Assembly: GCF_900094705.1 (NCBI RefSeq)
Contig: NZ_FMAR01000005.1
Coordinates: 310,001-374,000 of the forward strand
Source of the DNA: Chitinophaga costaii
GTDB taxonomy: Bacteria; Bacteroidota; Bacteroidia; Chitinophagales; Chitinophagaceae
Direction: 5' to 3'
Length of the DNA stretch: 64,000 bases
The translations under genes were made by a program, and so were the position numbers. Shown here one piece after another: positions 28,674-38,382 of this stretch (the first letter of the stretch is position 1; each line of letters opens with the position of its first letter). Below the pieces are notes generated by a model. It saw only the letters and a list, made by a program, of their open reading frames with translations, searched no databases and was not told where the DNA came from.

Positions 28674-29374
28674 GCGAACTGATAATTGACCAGGTAGTGG
28701 CGGCCTACGGCCAAAGTACCATTTTATGGGGCGTGAACATGACCCTGCAACCCGCCCGGGTAACTACCGTAATGGGACGCAACGGTGTAGGTAAGACCAC
28801 CCTGCTAAAAACGATCATGGGCCTGCTCCCTGTAAAAGATGGGCATATCCACTTTCACGGGCAGGATGTTTCCAAGCTGCCGCCCTTTAAAAAAGCGAAG
28901 GCCGGCATTGCTTACGTACCGCAGGGCCGGGAAATTATTCCCAAATTAACCGTTTATGAAAACCTGCAGCTAGGCCTGGAAGCTAGCGCCCATCGCAAGG
29001 CGGGGTTGCCGGAAGACGAAATTTACAGCCTGTTTCCCATACTCAAAGATTTTCGCAAGCGGCTGGGCGGTAACCTTAGCGGCGGGCAGCAACAGCAGCT
29101 GGCCATTGCCCGTGCCCTGGTAAGCCGTCCTTCCCTACTACTGCTCGATGAACCCACCGAAGGCATTCAGCCCTCCATTGCCCAGGAGATTGCCCAGATC
29201 CTGCGCCAGTTGGTAAAAGACAAAGGCCTTTCTATCCTGCTGGTGGAGCAAAAAATTGATTTTGCACAGCAGGTAAGCGACCATTATTATTTTATGGACC
29301 GCGGACAAATGATAGCCAATGGCAACGCCGGTGACTTTACCGCCGCTACTTTGCAGCAATACATCGCTATGTAA
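28670..29374 (+). CDS. urtE: Urea ABC transporter ATPase UrtE
   Basis: Starting at ATG 28670, which overlaps the urtD stop, the 234-residue protein shows Walker A GRNGVGKTTLLKTIMGLLP, the stretch YVPQGREIIPKLTVYENL, the signature NLSGGQQQQLAIARALV and Walker B LLLLDEPTEGIQPS. The EGIQPSI wording is characteristic of UrtE. It completes the transporter; no urease genes lie in the window, so the urea must be used by an enzyme encoded elsewhere. Confidence 0.92.
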   Translation: MSELIIDQVVAAYGQSTILWGVNMTLQPARVTTVMGRNGVGKTTLLKTIMGLLPVKDGHIHFHGQDVSKLPPFKKAKAGIAYVPQGREIIPKLTVYENLQLGLEASAHRKAGLPEDEIYSLFPILKDFRKRLGGNLSGGQQQQLAIARALVSRPSLLLLDEPTEGIQPSIAQEIAQILRQLVKDKGLSILLVEQKIDFAQQVSDHYYFMDRGQMIANGNAGDFTAATLQQYIAM

Positions 29375-29563
29375 CGGCTACATGATAATATGAACCTAGC
29401 GGCAGGTCCGCCCGGACAGGGCGGATTTCCCTGTTTTAAAAGGCGGGTAAATTTTATACTTTTATGGACAAGGCATGCCGTGCATTGTAGGTGGTGGGGT
29501 ATGCCATGCATAAACACACTTACTACAAACGGGAATCTTCTACCTCCTACCAAAATCTGGTTT

Positions 29564-31366
29564 ATGCTGCCTGTATCGGAAGATCGTAAAATATTTAAGT
29601 ACTTCACGGCGATGTACGCTGCGGCGCTCACTACCATTGCGGTATTGAGCATTGGCAGCCAGATTGTAATACAGCAATACCTGGATCACCAGATCAACGA
29701 CTCGCACGTGATTAACTTTGCGGCCCGGTTGCGCACCTATAGCCAAACCCTGAGCAAACTGGCCCTGCTGCTGGAATCCGGGCGCGACGTGGAAACCAAC
29801 CGCAAGGAATTTACCAACACGCTCATGCAGTGGCAGAAGTCGCACCAGGGCTTGCAAAACGGCAGCAACTTCCTGAATCTGCCAGCCAACGACCAGGATG
29901 AGTTGCAACAAATGTTTGACATCATCCATACCCCCCACCAGGAAATCTGGGAAGCCGGCAACGGTATGCTTCAGGTATTGTACAACAACAAACCCTTTAC
30001 CACCGCGGAGATACGGCCTTATGTGGAAACCATACTGAGTTATGAAAAGTCTTACCTGCTGGGGATGGAACTCATTGTGTTCGACTACGACCGTTTTTCC
30101 AAAGAGCGGGTGCGTAAGCTCAAACAAATAGAATACCTGATGCTGGGTCTTGTGCTGTGCACCCTCCTGATAGAAGTGCTGGTTATCTTTTACCCTGTGG
30201 CGATACGCATTAAACGGATCATCAAAGGCCTGATGGCATCCGAAGAAAAATCGGCAGCACTGGCGGCTCAATTGCAGGATGCCAACCGGCAAATGGAGAA
30301 GTCGCACAACGAACTGCGGGAAGTGAATTATGCATTGGAAAAGGCCACCTACCTGGTAAAGACAGACCATACCGGCACCATCATTTATGCCAACGACAAG
30401 TATTGCCATGTTACCAAATACAGCATGCTGGAACTGGGCGGCAAACCCTTATTTTATAACAACATGGGCAGTGGCGAAAGCATCATATACGAACACCTGC
30501 GCGACCCTGCGCGACGGCATGAGGTATGGCAGGGCGAGGTATTTGACCATGCTAAAGACGGCACCGGCTTTTGGCTGGATGTAACGCTGATGCCTATATT
30601 TGACCATACCGGCGCGTTATACCAGTACATGGCCGTGTGCAACGACATTACCCGCCGTAAAAACAACGAGCGCGAGATACGACAGCTAACGGAAGAAAAA
30701 CTGGTGCGCCAGGATATGGAACAAAAAATCCGCTCCTACGCCATCATTAGCGGACAGGAAAAAGAACGCAAACGTATAGCGGCGGAAATACACGACGGCA
30801 TAGGCCAGATGATGACCAGCCTGCGCATGAAAATGGAACAAATAGAAGACCGGGCCGTGGTGAAAGACGCAGAAATCTCGATGGTGAATAACCTACTGTC
30901 GGGCATTATCCATGAAACCAAGCGCATTTGTTCCGACCTGCTGCCCAGTGTACTGGACGACTTTGGCTTGCGCTCCGCCATGGAAGAACTGATTAATACT
31001 TGCCGGCACACGGCGCGCAACATTCACTTCCTGCTGGAAGAAAGATTAATGCCCGGCACCCTGCCCAAAGAGGTGGAGATAGGCATATACCGTATATTGC
31101 AGGAAGCGCTGAATAATGCCATTAAACATGCGGATGCCGGCACCATAGAGGTACACATTGACAGTAATCCGCACTTCCTTCACCTGATGATACGTGACAA
31201 CGGGAAAGGATTTTATTTTGATGAAGGCAGTGCATTTTCGCGGGAGCTTACAAAAAATAACGGCCTACGCAACATGAAAGAGCGGGCAGCCTTGCTGGGC
31301 GGCACCTTAAACATTAACACCCAGCCAGGGCTCGGTACTATTATCCAATTAGAAATTAGTTTTTAG
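29564..31366 (+). CDS. NarX-like sensor histidine kinase
   Basis: ATG 29564 gives 600 residues with a first membrane helix at about 14-36; upstream codons look non-coding. The periplasmic part begins with HVINFAARLRTYSQTLSKL (about 48-66), resembling the nitrate-binding P-box of NarX/NarQ and the PilJ-type domain. A second helix (about 225-250) is followed by a coiled stretch, a PAS domain (about 285-400), and a HisKA_3 kinase core with ERKRIAAEIHDGIGQ (phospho-His) and the ATP sites EALNNAIKHA and DNGKGF. It should phosphorylate the next-door NarL-type regulator. Its place after urtE suggests sensing of nitrogen status, possibly nitrate or nitrite; this is inference. Confidence 0.85.
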   Translation: MLPVSEDRKIFKYFTAMYAAALTTIAVLSIGSQIVIQQYLDHQINDSHVINFAARLRTYSQTLSKLALLLESGRDVETNRKEFTNTLMQWQKSHQGLQNGSNFLNLPANDQDELQQMFDIIHTPHQEIWEAGNGMLQVLYNNKPFTTAEIRPYVETILSYEKSYLLGMELIVFDYDRFSKERVRKLKQIEYLMLGLVLCTLLIEVLVIFYPVAIRIKRIIKGLMASEEKSAALAAQLQDANRQMEKSHNELREVNYALEKATYLVKTDHTGTIIYANDKYCHVTKYSMLELGGKPLFYNNMGSGESIIYEHLRDPARRHEVWQGEVFDHAKDGTGFWLDVTLMPIFDHTGALYQYMAVCNDITRRKNNEREIRQLTEEKLVRQDMEQKIRSYAIISGQEKERKRIAAEIHDGIGQMMTSLRMKMEQIEDRAVVKDAEISMVNNLLSGIIHETKRICSDLLPSVLDDFGLRSAMEELINTCRHTARNIHFLLEERLMPGTLPKEVEIGIYRILQEALNNAIKHADAGTIEVHIDSNPHFLHLMIRDNGKGFYFDEGSAFSRELTKNNGLRNMKERAALLGGTLNINTQPGLGTIIQLEISF

Positions 31367-31368
31367 TG

Positions 31369-32034
31369 ATGAAGAAAATGTCTGTTTTTTTGGTGGACGA
31401 CCACGAAATTTTCCGCAACGGTTTAAAACAGCTTATCAACAGCGAGCTGGATATGGAAGTGATCGGCGAAGCCACTAATGGCGAAGATGCCCTCCAACTG
31501 CTGCACAACCTGCACCCCGATGTGATCATCATGGACATCCGCATGCCGGGCATAAACGGCCTGGAAACCAGTACAGCCCTGCTCAAAGCCAGCCATAAAA
31601 GCAACATTCTTTTTTTCAGCTTATTCAATGAACCTGACTATGTAGCTGCTGCGCTGGAAATGGGTGCCAGCGGATATATCCTCAAAGACACCAGCAATAA
31701 AATATTCCTTAGCGCCATTCGCAGTGTAGCCAATGGCAAATATTATTTTATCGGGGAAGTAAGTGATATCCTGGTAAAGAAATACCTGGACGCCAAACAG
31801 GCCACCACGCCCGCCAGTAGCCCTGCGGCGGAGATAACTTTATCGCGCCGGGAGGAACAGATTCTGCGGCTCATAGATCAGGGAAAAACTAATAAAGACA
31901 TTGCAGAATCTTTAGACATCAGCATCCGCACCATTGAGGCCCACCGCATGAATATTTTGCGGAAGTTTCAGGTAAATAGTATTGAAGAAGCCATGGAATA
32001 TTGCCGGGCCAAGCACCTCATTGCAAGGGAGTAA
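31369..32034 (+). CDS. NarL/FixJ-type response regulator
   Basis: The 221-residue protein has a receiver domain (acidic pair D10-D11, phospho-acceptor D56 in MDIRMPG, Lys in YILKDT) and a LuxR-type helix-turn-helix (about 152-210, LSRREEQILRLIDQGKTNKDIAESLDISIRTIEAH). The start is ATG 31369; an in-frame GTG lies just before it and overlaps the kinase stop. It is the natural partner of the kinase upstream. Targets probably include nitrogen-uptake genes such as the urt operon, on the basis of position alone. Confidence 0.9.
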   Translation: MKKMSVFLVDDHEIFRNGLKQLINSELDMEVIGEATNGEDALQLLHNLHPDVIIMDIRMPGINGLETSTALLKASHKSNILFFSLFNEPDYVAAALEMGASGYILKDTSNKIFLSAIRSVANGKYYFIGEVSDILVKKYLDAKQATTPASSPAAEITLSRREEQILRLIDQGKTNKDIAESLDISIRTIEAHRMNILRKFQVNSIEEAMEYCRAKHLIARE

Positions 32035-32150
32035 CGCCCAAAAACGCACGCCTACTGTACGAAAACGGTCACCGCTGTTCCTGCCGCTAATTGTAACCAA
32101 CTGATAACGAACCTGCATAAAACATGGCATTTTCTTAGCCAGCCATCCGT

Positions 32151-34607
32151 ATGTTCACCAACTACCTCAAAATTGCCCTGCGCAACCTGCTGCGCAATAA
32201 ATTGTTTTCCGCCATCAACGTATTTGGGCTGGCCATCGGCATGACCTGCTGCATGTTGCTGCTGCTTTACATCCGCAGTGAAATGCAGTACGACCGTCAT
32301 CAGCAATATGCGAAGGACCTCTACTTCCTCAAAAGTAAAAACCTATTAAACAATGCGGGCAATAAGGAAAATGCCACCATCTCCGGTGCCTATGCAGGGG
32401 CGCTGAAGGCCAGTTTCCCGGAGATTGAAGCCGTGACCCGGGTGTTTGCCAACGTGATAGAAGGCAAAACCCTTTTCCAAACCCGCATAGCCGGCAAGCC
32501 CTTGCAGTCTTTTTATGAAACCCGTGGCTACCAGGTAGACACCTCCTTTTTCCAGTTATTCACCTACCAATTCACCGAAGGCAGTGCTGCTACGGCCTTA
32601 CAAGATCCTAACGCGGTGGTACTTTCTGATGTGCTGGCCCATAAATTCTTTGGCAACCAACCGGCCCTCCATCAACTCCTGACCATTGGCGGCTCTACCG
32701 GACTAGATGAAACCTTTACCGTGACCGGCGTGTATAAAGATGAAAGCGCCCGATCTCATATTGACGCCCTGTTTTTTGTACCCATGGGCAAAGGCTGGGT
32801 GGGCAATTTCCTGCGTGAGCGACCATTGAATTTTTCGTTCAATAACATGTTCTTCACCTACCTGCGCCTGCGCCCCGGCACCGACTATAAAGCGCTGGAA
32901 CGCAAGTTTCCAGCCTTCATGGAACGTTATGCTAACAAAGAACTGCAAGCCGCCGGGTACGCCAGAAGCATCTCTCTCCTACCGGTTACCAGCATTCATT
33001 TGTACGACCGGCTGCCACAGGTAGTGACCAGTACCAGCAGCAGGAGCTATCTCTACATACTGGGCAGTATAGCAGTATTTACCCTGCTTATTGCCTGCAT
33101 TAATTTTATGAACCTGGCCACTGCGCGGGCTACGCGGCGGGCAGCTGAAGTGGGCATCCGCAAAGTGATGGGTGCGGGCCGGGGCGGCCTTATCCGCCAG
33201 TTTTTGGGCGAGTCTATGGTACTTTGCCTGCTGGCGCTGGTGGTGGCGGTGGCAATGGTGGCAGGACTGCTGCCCCTGTTTAATCAGCTTACCGGCAAAA
33301 CTTTTACCATTACCAACCTGTTAGATGTGCGCATGGCGGCGGCTTTCGGATTGCTGGCCCTGGCCACCGGTTTGCTGGCAGGCAGTTACCCAGCCTTTTA
33401 TTTATCGGTGTTTAACCCCATACAAGTACTCAAGGGCCGGTTTAATAATTCTATGTCCGCCACCACCTTGCGTCGCGCATTGGTGGTATTCCAATTCGTA
33501 ATATCCATATGCCTGGTGCTGGCCACCCTCGTCATCCGGCAGCAGATGCGTTACCTCCGTGAGCGCCCGCTGGGCTTCCGTAAAGACCAGCAGATCGTCA
33601 TTCCATTGCATAGCAGGGAAAGCCGGCGGCAATATGCTACACTGCACAACCAGCTGCTCCAAAGCCACCTGGCAACAGGCGCTGCCGGCACCGATTACTA
33701 CCCCGGCATCCTGAACCCTGCAGGATTTGGGGTTCATAAAGTAGAAGACCCGGTGAGCGAAGTGCAGCAGATCAAAGCCAGCGCCATTGCGCCCGATTAT
33801 CTACAGCTCATGGGCTTTACCCTCCTGAAAGGCCGCTTGTTTTCCGAAACCTTTCCTGCTGATACCAACAACCGTATGGTGGTGAATGAAGCCACCCTGC
33901 GCAAACTAAACATTCCCTTGGAAAAGGCCATTGGCCAGCGTTTACAATGGGACGCGCCTGGCGTGCCACCAGCCGTTTACCAGATCATCGGTGTGGTCAG
34001 GGACTTTCATTTTGAAGACTTGCACCATGCAATACAGCCCTACGGCTTTCTGCGCGGGCGGGAACAGGATTTTAACTACCTGATCGTACATGTGCCTGCG
34101 GGCCGGGTAGATAAAACACTGGCCTGGGTAAACCAGCAATGGCGGTCCGTGCTGCCCAACGAGCCCTTTGAATATAGCTTCCTGGATCAGGACTTCCAGC
34201 GTAATTATCGTGCGGAGCAACAAACTGCCGCCATCGTAAGTACCTTCACCGGCATCTCCATTTTTATCTCCTGCCTGGGATTGTTTGGGCTGGCTGCTTT
34301 TGCCGCCCAACAAAGGGTGCGGGAAATTGGCATCCGTAAGATACTGGGTGCTTCAGTGATAAATATTACAGCGCTGCTCTCCGGCGATTTTTTGAAACTG
34401 GTCCTCATTGCCCTGCTCATTGCCAGCCCCCTGGCTTATTGGTGTATGCATGCCTGGCTCTATGATTTTGCCTACCGTGTAGAGATCAATGGCTGGATAT
34501 TTTTGCTGGCGGGCTTTATAGCCATCTTCATCGCGTTGCTCACCGTGAGCGCACAGGCCATCCGTGCGGCGCTGATCAATCCTGTAAAAAGTCTTAAAGG
34601 TGAATAA
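32151..34607 (+). CDS. MacB/FtsX-type ABC transporter permease
   Basis: The 818-residue protein has a membrane helix near residue 20-42, a MacB-like periplasmic domain (about 50-270), a three-helix FtsX block (about 285-420), a second periplasmic domain, and a second FtsX block (about 690-815). The start MFTNYLKIALRNLLRNKLFSAIN and the AEVGIRKVMGA and VREIGIRKILGAS motifs are the hallmark of the large Bacteroidota permease family. The ATPase partner is not next to it. The likely role is export or envelope stress response; the substrate is unknown. Confidence 0.88.
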   Translation: MFTNYLKIALRNLLRNKLFSAINVFGLAIGMTCCMLLLLYIRSEMQYDRHQQYAKDLYFLKSKNLLNNAGNKENATISGAYAGALKASFPEIEAVTRVFANVIEGKTLFQTRIAGKPLQSFYETRGYQVDTSFFQLFTYQFTEGSAATALQDPNAVVLSDVLAHKFFGNQPALHQLLTIGGSTGLDETFTVTGVYKDESARSHIDALFFVPMGKGWVGNFLRERPLNFSFNNMFFTYLRLRPGTDYKALERKFPAFMERYANKELQAAGYARSISLLPVTSIHLYDRLPQVVTSTSSRSYLYILGSIAVFTLLIACINFMNLATARATRRAAEVGIRKVMGAGRGGLIRQFLGESMVLCLLALVVAVAMVAGLLPLFNQLTGKTFTITNLLDVRMAAAFGLLALATGLLAGSYPAFYLSVFNPIQVLKGRFNNSMSATTLRRALVVFQFVISICLVLATLVIRQQMRYLRERPLGFRKDQQIVIPLHSRESRRQYATLHNQLLQSHLATGAAGTDYYPGILNPAGFGVHKVEDPVSEVQQIKASAIAPDYLQLMGFTLLKGRLFSETFPADTNNRMVVNEATLRKLNIPLEKAIGQRLQWDAPGVPPAVYQIIGVVRDFHFEDLHHAIQPYGFLRGREQDFNYLIVHVPAGRVDKTLAWVNQQWRSVLPNEPFEYSFLDQDFQRNYRAEQQTAAIVSTFTGISIFISCLGLFGLAAFAAQQRVREIGIRKILGASVINITALLSGDFLKLVLIALLIASPLAYWCMHAWLYDFAYRVEINGWIFLLAGFIAIFIALLTVSAQAIRAALINPVKSLKGE

Positions 34608-34723
34608 AGGACACTGCTTAAAGGGCCTGCCTACTCCGCCATAAGGCCGGTGTACCCTTGCTGCACTATCCGGCAGATTGCCTATTATCAGCATTCAATT
34701 GATGGTGATGTCGCTGTATCCCA

Positions 34724-35365
34724 ATGAAAGATCGCTGTTTAAAATTTTTTTCTTTTTATAACGCAGCCGTAGCGCCAGACATCCCGGTGTACCAACGTTC
34801 AGTGTCCGAGAAATTTGGCCTGAGCGTGAACCAGGTGATGGATGCTGCCATGACACCCACCGATTTTCTCAACGACATTTGCCGCCGGGTAACGGATACC
34901 GATTACCTGATTTTTTTTGATATCGACTGTATTCCCACCAAAAGAATGTGGCTGAACAAACTCATTACAGACCTGCTGGAACCCCACACCATAGTAGGTT
35001 GTGCGCAAACGGCCCATCATCTCCAGGATGTCTGTAACCTGTATGTATCGCCTTTTTTCTATGCCATTTCCACGGCTTACCTCAAAGAACTGCACTATCC
35101 AGACCTGCACCCCACCGACCAGGTAGCCGCCGCCCAAAACCTTACCGAGCAGGTACGCCTGCAGCAAGGCACCGTGCGCTTCTGGTGGCCCACCCATGTG
35201 GAGGAGCCTAAGTGGAAGCTGCACCATCCCTCCCACAAAGTATACGGGCTGGGTACCACGTACGACGATATGGTGTACCACGCGTTTGAGTGGAAAAATG
35301 GCCGCGCATTCGTACAGAAATGCAAGGCTATACTGGCCGAGCAGGAAGGTCCGGGGCTGGACTAA
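34724..35365 (+). CDS. Glycosyltransferase-like protein (GT-A fold suspected)
   Basis: The 213-residue protein has no signal peptide and no membrane segment. The segment TDTDYLIFFDIDCIPTKR (about 57-74) resembles the strand-DxD region of GT-A glycosyltransferases, with DID as the metal-binding triplet. The rest is not familiar. The protein is short for a complete transferase. It stands alone between the permease gene and the acyltransferase gene. Assignment is tentative. Confidence 0.5.
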   Translation: MKDRCLKFFSFYNAAVAPDIPVYQRSVSEKFGLSVNQVMDAAMTPTDFLNDICRRVTDTDYLIFFDIDCIPTKRMWLNKLITDLLEPHTIVGCAQTAHHLQDVCNLYVSPFFYAISTAYLKELHYPDLHPTDQVAAAQNLTEQVRLQQGTVRFWWPTHVEEPKWKLHHPSHKVYGLGTTYDDMVYHAFEWKNGRAFVQKCKAILAEQEGPGLD

Positions 35366-35593
35366 GCCACACCGCTTTCATTGCAGGATGATCCACGCTT
35401 TCCACAGCGGCAATGCCCCGCTGTGACCATCGCAGCAGGTAGCAGATAATGGCTTACGCACCGTACTGGTTAAATGAATGAAGCCCCTGTACAAGCCGCC
35501 TTTAGGTATTTTCATACCTTACTACCTCCATTCATCACATTGTAGCGACCTGCCTGTTTTTTTTCTGCACTTTTGCGGCACACAATTATTTTA

Positions 35594-36745
35594 ATGGCCA
35601 CCACCACCGCTACTGCGCACCGGCACCTGCACGGCCTGGACCACCTGCGTGCATTTGCAATTACCTTCGTGTTTTTATATCATTATGGCGGTATGTTCCC
35701 GCATCCGGATTGGGTGAACAGGATCAGTAAATTTGGCTGGACGGGGGTAGATCTTTTCTTTGTGCTGAGCGGTTATTTAATTGCGTCGCAGTTGTTCGCC
35801 ACCATCGGGCGGGGACAGGCCATTTCATTCCGGGAATTTTTCATTAAGCGTTTCTTCCGCATTATACCCGCTTACCTGCTGACTGTGATCGTATACTTTT
35901 CGCTGCCATCCTTCCGCGAACGGGAGGCGCTGGCGCCCTTGTGGAAGTACCTGACCTTTACCCAAAACCTGGGACTAGACCTGCGCACACAAGGCACCTT
36001 TTCCCACGCATGGTCACTTTGTATAGAAGAACAGTTTTATTTGCTGCTGCCGCTGGTGCTGATTGGGCTGGTGTATTTTAATCTACTCCGCAAAGGCATT
36101 TGGCTGCTGGTATTTCTTTTTATGGCGGGCATTGGCATCCGGATGTTATGCTGGCATTATGGGGTAAAGCCTTTTACCGACCAGGATGACGGGTGGGCAT
36201 ATTGGTACAAATGGCTTTATTATCCTACGTTCAGCCGGTTGGATGGGTTGCTGATGGGCGTTTCCATTGCGGCGCTCTTCCAGTTTAAACCCACCCTGCG
36301 CGCCCGCTTGCAGCCTTATGGCAACTACCTGATAACTGCGGGCGGGGCGGTACTTGTTGCCGCCTATGTAGTATGTGCCGACCCTAAAACCTACCTGGCT
36401 TCCATCGTGGGTTTTCCGATGGTAGATGCAGGGTATGGCCTGCTGGTGGCCGGTGCGGTGTGCAGCAGTTCCTTCCTGTATAAGCGTGGTTTTACCCTAA
36501 CGTGGCAGGTGGCTTCCCTTTCTTATGTGCTTTACCTTACGCACAAGATAGTGCTGCACATAACTCAGGGCTGGCTGGCGCAAAAAGGGTGGAACTTAAA
36601 AAGCACTGCCACCTTTGTGATCTCCACGCTGGCCTGTTTGCTGGTGGCGTTTATACTACATACGGTTTTGGAAAAACCCTTTCTGCGCCTGCGCAACCAT
36701 GTGTTGCGCTCGTGGCCTGCTTTATTGCCGCAGCAGCATGTCTGA
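35594..36745 (+). CDS. Acyltransferase 3 family membrane protein
   Basis: ATG 35594 gives 383 residues; an upstream TTG would add seven. The protein has about ten membrane helices and the acyltransferase 3 (OafA/YrhL) motifs: HLRAFAITFVFLYHY with the catalytic-type His at the end of the first helix, GWTGVDLFFVLSGYLIASQLF, FFIKRFFRIIPAYL, and SHAWSLCIEEQFYLLLP. Such proteins O-acylate cell-surface sugars or lipids. The last 24 bases overlap the convergent MgtC-family gene. Confidence 0.88.
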   Translation: MATTTATAHRHLHGLDHLRAFAITFVFLYHYGGMFPHPDWVNRISKFGWTGVDLFFVLSGYLIASQLFATIGRGQAISFREFFIKRFFRIIPAYLLTVIVYFSLPSFREREALAPLWKYLTFTQNLGLDLRTQGTFSHAWSLCIEEQFYLLLPLVLIGLVYFNLLRKGIWLLVFLFMAGIGIRMLCWHYGVKPFTDQDDGWAYWYKWLYYPTFSRLDGLLMGVSIAALFQFKPTLRARLQPYGNYLITAGGAVLVAAYVVCADPKTYLASIVGFPMVDAGYGLLVAGAVCSSSFLYKRGFTLTWQVASLSYVLYLTHKIVLHITQGWLAQKGWNLKSTATFVISTLACLLVAFILHTVLEKPFLRLRNHVLRSWPALLPQQHV

Positions 36746-38029
36746 AAAAAGGAAAATACGATCTGCCAGCACCATCACAATCCCGATGGCCATGATCACC
36801 ATTAGTTGCCAGGTAATTTTGCGCACCACCGCTTTGTCTTTGATAGAACGCCAGACAATGGGCAGGTTAATGGCAGCGCTGGCCAGTGAAGAAAGAATGG
36901 CAACACTGCCCGCCATAGAAGCCGTGATTTTGCCGTGCATGGCCATGGTGGCTGCGGCCGCCGTAGTGCTGGCGCTACTCACCAGCCCCCCGAAAATACC
37001 AGTGGCCAGGATACCATAACTGCCAAAGACTTGCGTAAGCAGGGTACCACCCGCCTGTATCACGATGAATAACATACCAAACCATAATACTTTCCCTACC
37101 GAAATAGGCGAAGTGAGTTTCAGTTCGTTGCCTTCCTGTGTATATTCCACGTTTTTATTTTGCGTAACCTGGTCGCGCAGGATGAAGAGTGCAGACACCA
37201 GCGACATAGCCAGCAAAGGTGCTAGCGTAGCCGTTAAGGAGGCTGGGGCAAACAGGGTCGCTATGATCAGGTTGCGTACAAACATGGCGATCGTGGTAAG
37301 CAGGCATAAAGTACTCATCCTGGCCGTTTGACCAGATGCCTGCACCCGCGTGCTGGTTTCGGCTACGGTGGCGCTGCTGTTGACCAACCCTCCAAAAATA
37401 GCACCCATGTAAAAGCCGGTGGTACTAAACACCCGGAGGCATACATAGTTCACAAAACCAATACCCGCAATGGCAATCACGCTGATCCAGGCATCGCTGG
37501 GGTTAAAGAGTTGCCAGGGGTCTATATAGCGGTCTGGCAAAATTGGATAGATAACGAAGCCAATAAGCCCTAATATAATGGCGCTGCGGATTTCGGAAGG
37601 TAGCAGGCCACCGGCAAAACGGTTCAGCTCTGTTTTCCAGGCCAGCAACATCGTAATGGCAATAGCACCTGCCACCGGCGTGAAGATATGACCAAGGCCC
37701 ACCAGCACGCCCAGTAAATAATTTACCAGCAGGGCAGCGGAGGTAGTGATCTCCAGCGTTTTTTCCACGATCAGGCTACGTGCATTCATGGCAATCACCA
37801 GGAGGAAAACGCCTACCATGGAAGCAATAATATAGTTTTCGCCTATGATGGCAGACAACATACCCAGCAAGGCCACAATGGCAAACGTACGGATGCCTGC
37901 TTCCTTGTGTGACCACTTCCTTTCCATACCTACCAGCATACCAATCCCCACGGCCACCGCCATTTTCAACGCAACAGGAGCAGCGGGATAATGTAAAAAT
38001 TCATTGTATGCAATACCGGTAGCATCCAT
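36722..38029 (-). CDS. MgtC/SapB family membrane protein with DUF4010 domain
   Basis: The 435-residue protein is almost entirely membrane helices. The N-terminal MgtC-like part (about 15-150) has VGIGMLVGMERKWSHKEAGIRTFAIVALLGML, the family signature of conserved Glu-Arg and GIRT; the remainder matches DUF4010 (IRSAIILGLIGFVIYPILP, GLVNSSATVAET, GGLVSSASTTAAAA). MgtC domains are linked to magnesium limitation and membrane potential, but the DUF4010 fusion has no firm role. The 3' end overlaps the acyltransferase gene. Confidence 0.85.
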   Translation of the reverse strand: MDATGIAYNEFLHYPAAPVALKMAVAVGIGMLVGMERKWSHKEAGIRTFAIVALLGMLSAIIGENYIIASMVGVFLLVIAMNARSLIVEKTLEITTSAALLVNYLLGVLVGLGHIFTPVAGAIAITMLLAWKTELNRFAGGLLPSEIRSAIILGLIGFVIYPILPDRYIDPWQLFNPSDAWISVIAIAGIGFVNYVCLRVFSTTGFYMGAIFGGLVNSSATVAETSTRVQASGQTARMSTLCLLTTIAMFVRNLIIATLFAPASLTATLAPLLAMSLVSALFILRDQVTQNKNVEYTQEGNELKLTSPISVGKVLWFGMLFIVIQAGGTLLTQVFGSYGILATGIFGGLVSSASTTAAAATMAMHGKITASMAGSVAILSSLASAAINLPIVWRSIKDKAVVRKITWQLMVIMAIGIVMVLADRIFLFSDMLLRQ

Positions 38030-38079
38030 AGCAGGAAAATATTGTTATTAAAAAATGATCGTGCGCACACATACCGTGC

Positions 38080-38382
38080 CTATTTGAGCTGTTTAATTAC
38101 CGTTACCATCCTGCCACCGCCCCCCACTGCCAGTAAGCCTTCCGGCCCGGTAAAGCGGTTATGCATGTCTTTACCGTCGGAAACCATCACGAAAATGATA
38201 TCCGCTTTTTATGCCAGCACTTTCGGCGAAGGGGCCGTAATGGCGCCGGAATGTTACAGCCCTGCCGTTTTGTGGCTACTTCGGTTGTACACAGTAACCG
38301 GCTACCCCGCCTGCAACAAGTGCGGCACCATAGGAATGCCCATTTTCCCCAGCCTTATCCAACCTATTTTAGTGGTTCCCAT
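38080..38382 (-). pseudogene. Decayed 3-hydroxyisobutyrate dehydrogenase-like gene
   Basis: Read from ATG 38382 on the minus strand, one continuous frame gives MGTTKIGWIRLGKMGIPMVP, HLLQAG*PVTVYNR, a stop, then KADIIFVMVSDGKDM and FTGPEGLLAV, ending VIKQLK*. This matches the Rossmann domain of the 3-hydroxyisobutyrate dehydrogenase/6-phosphogluconate-type family. Three internal stops (TAG, TAA, TAA) interrupt it without any frameshift, and a Rossmann glycine is replaced by Arg (GWIRLG). The middle and C-terminal domains are absent; the VIKQLK end may be the true C-terminus after an internal deletion. A TACCTTTG box upstream (38436-38443, minus) may be the relic promoter. Confidence 0.8.
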
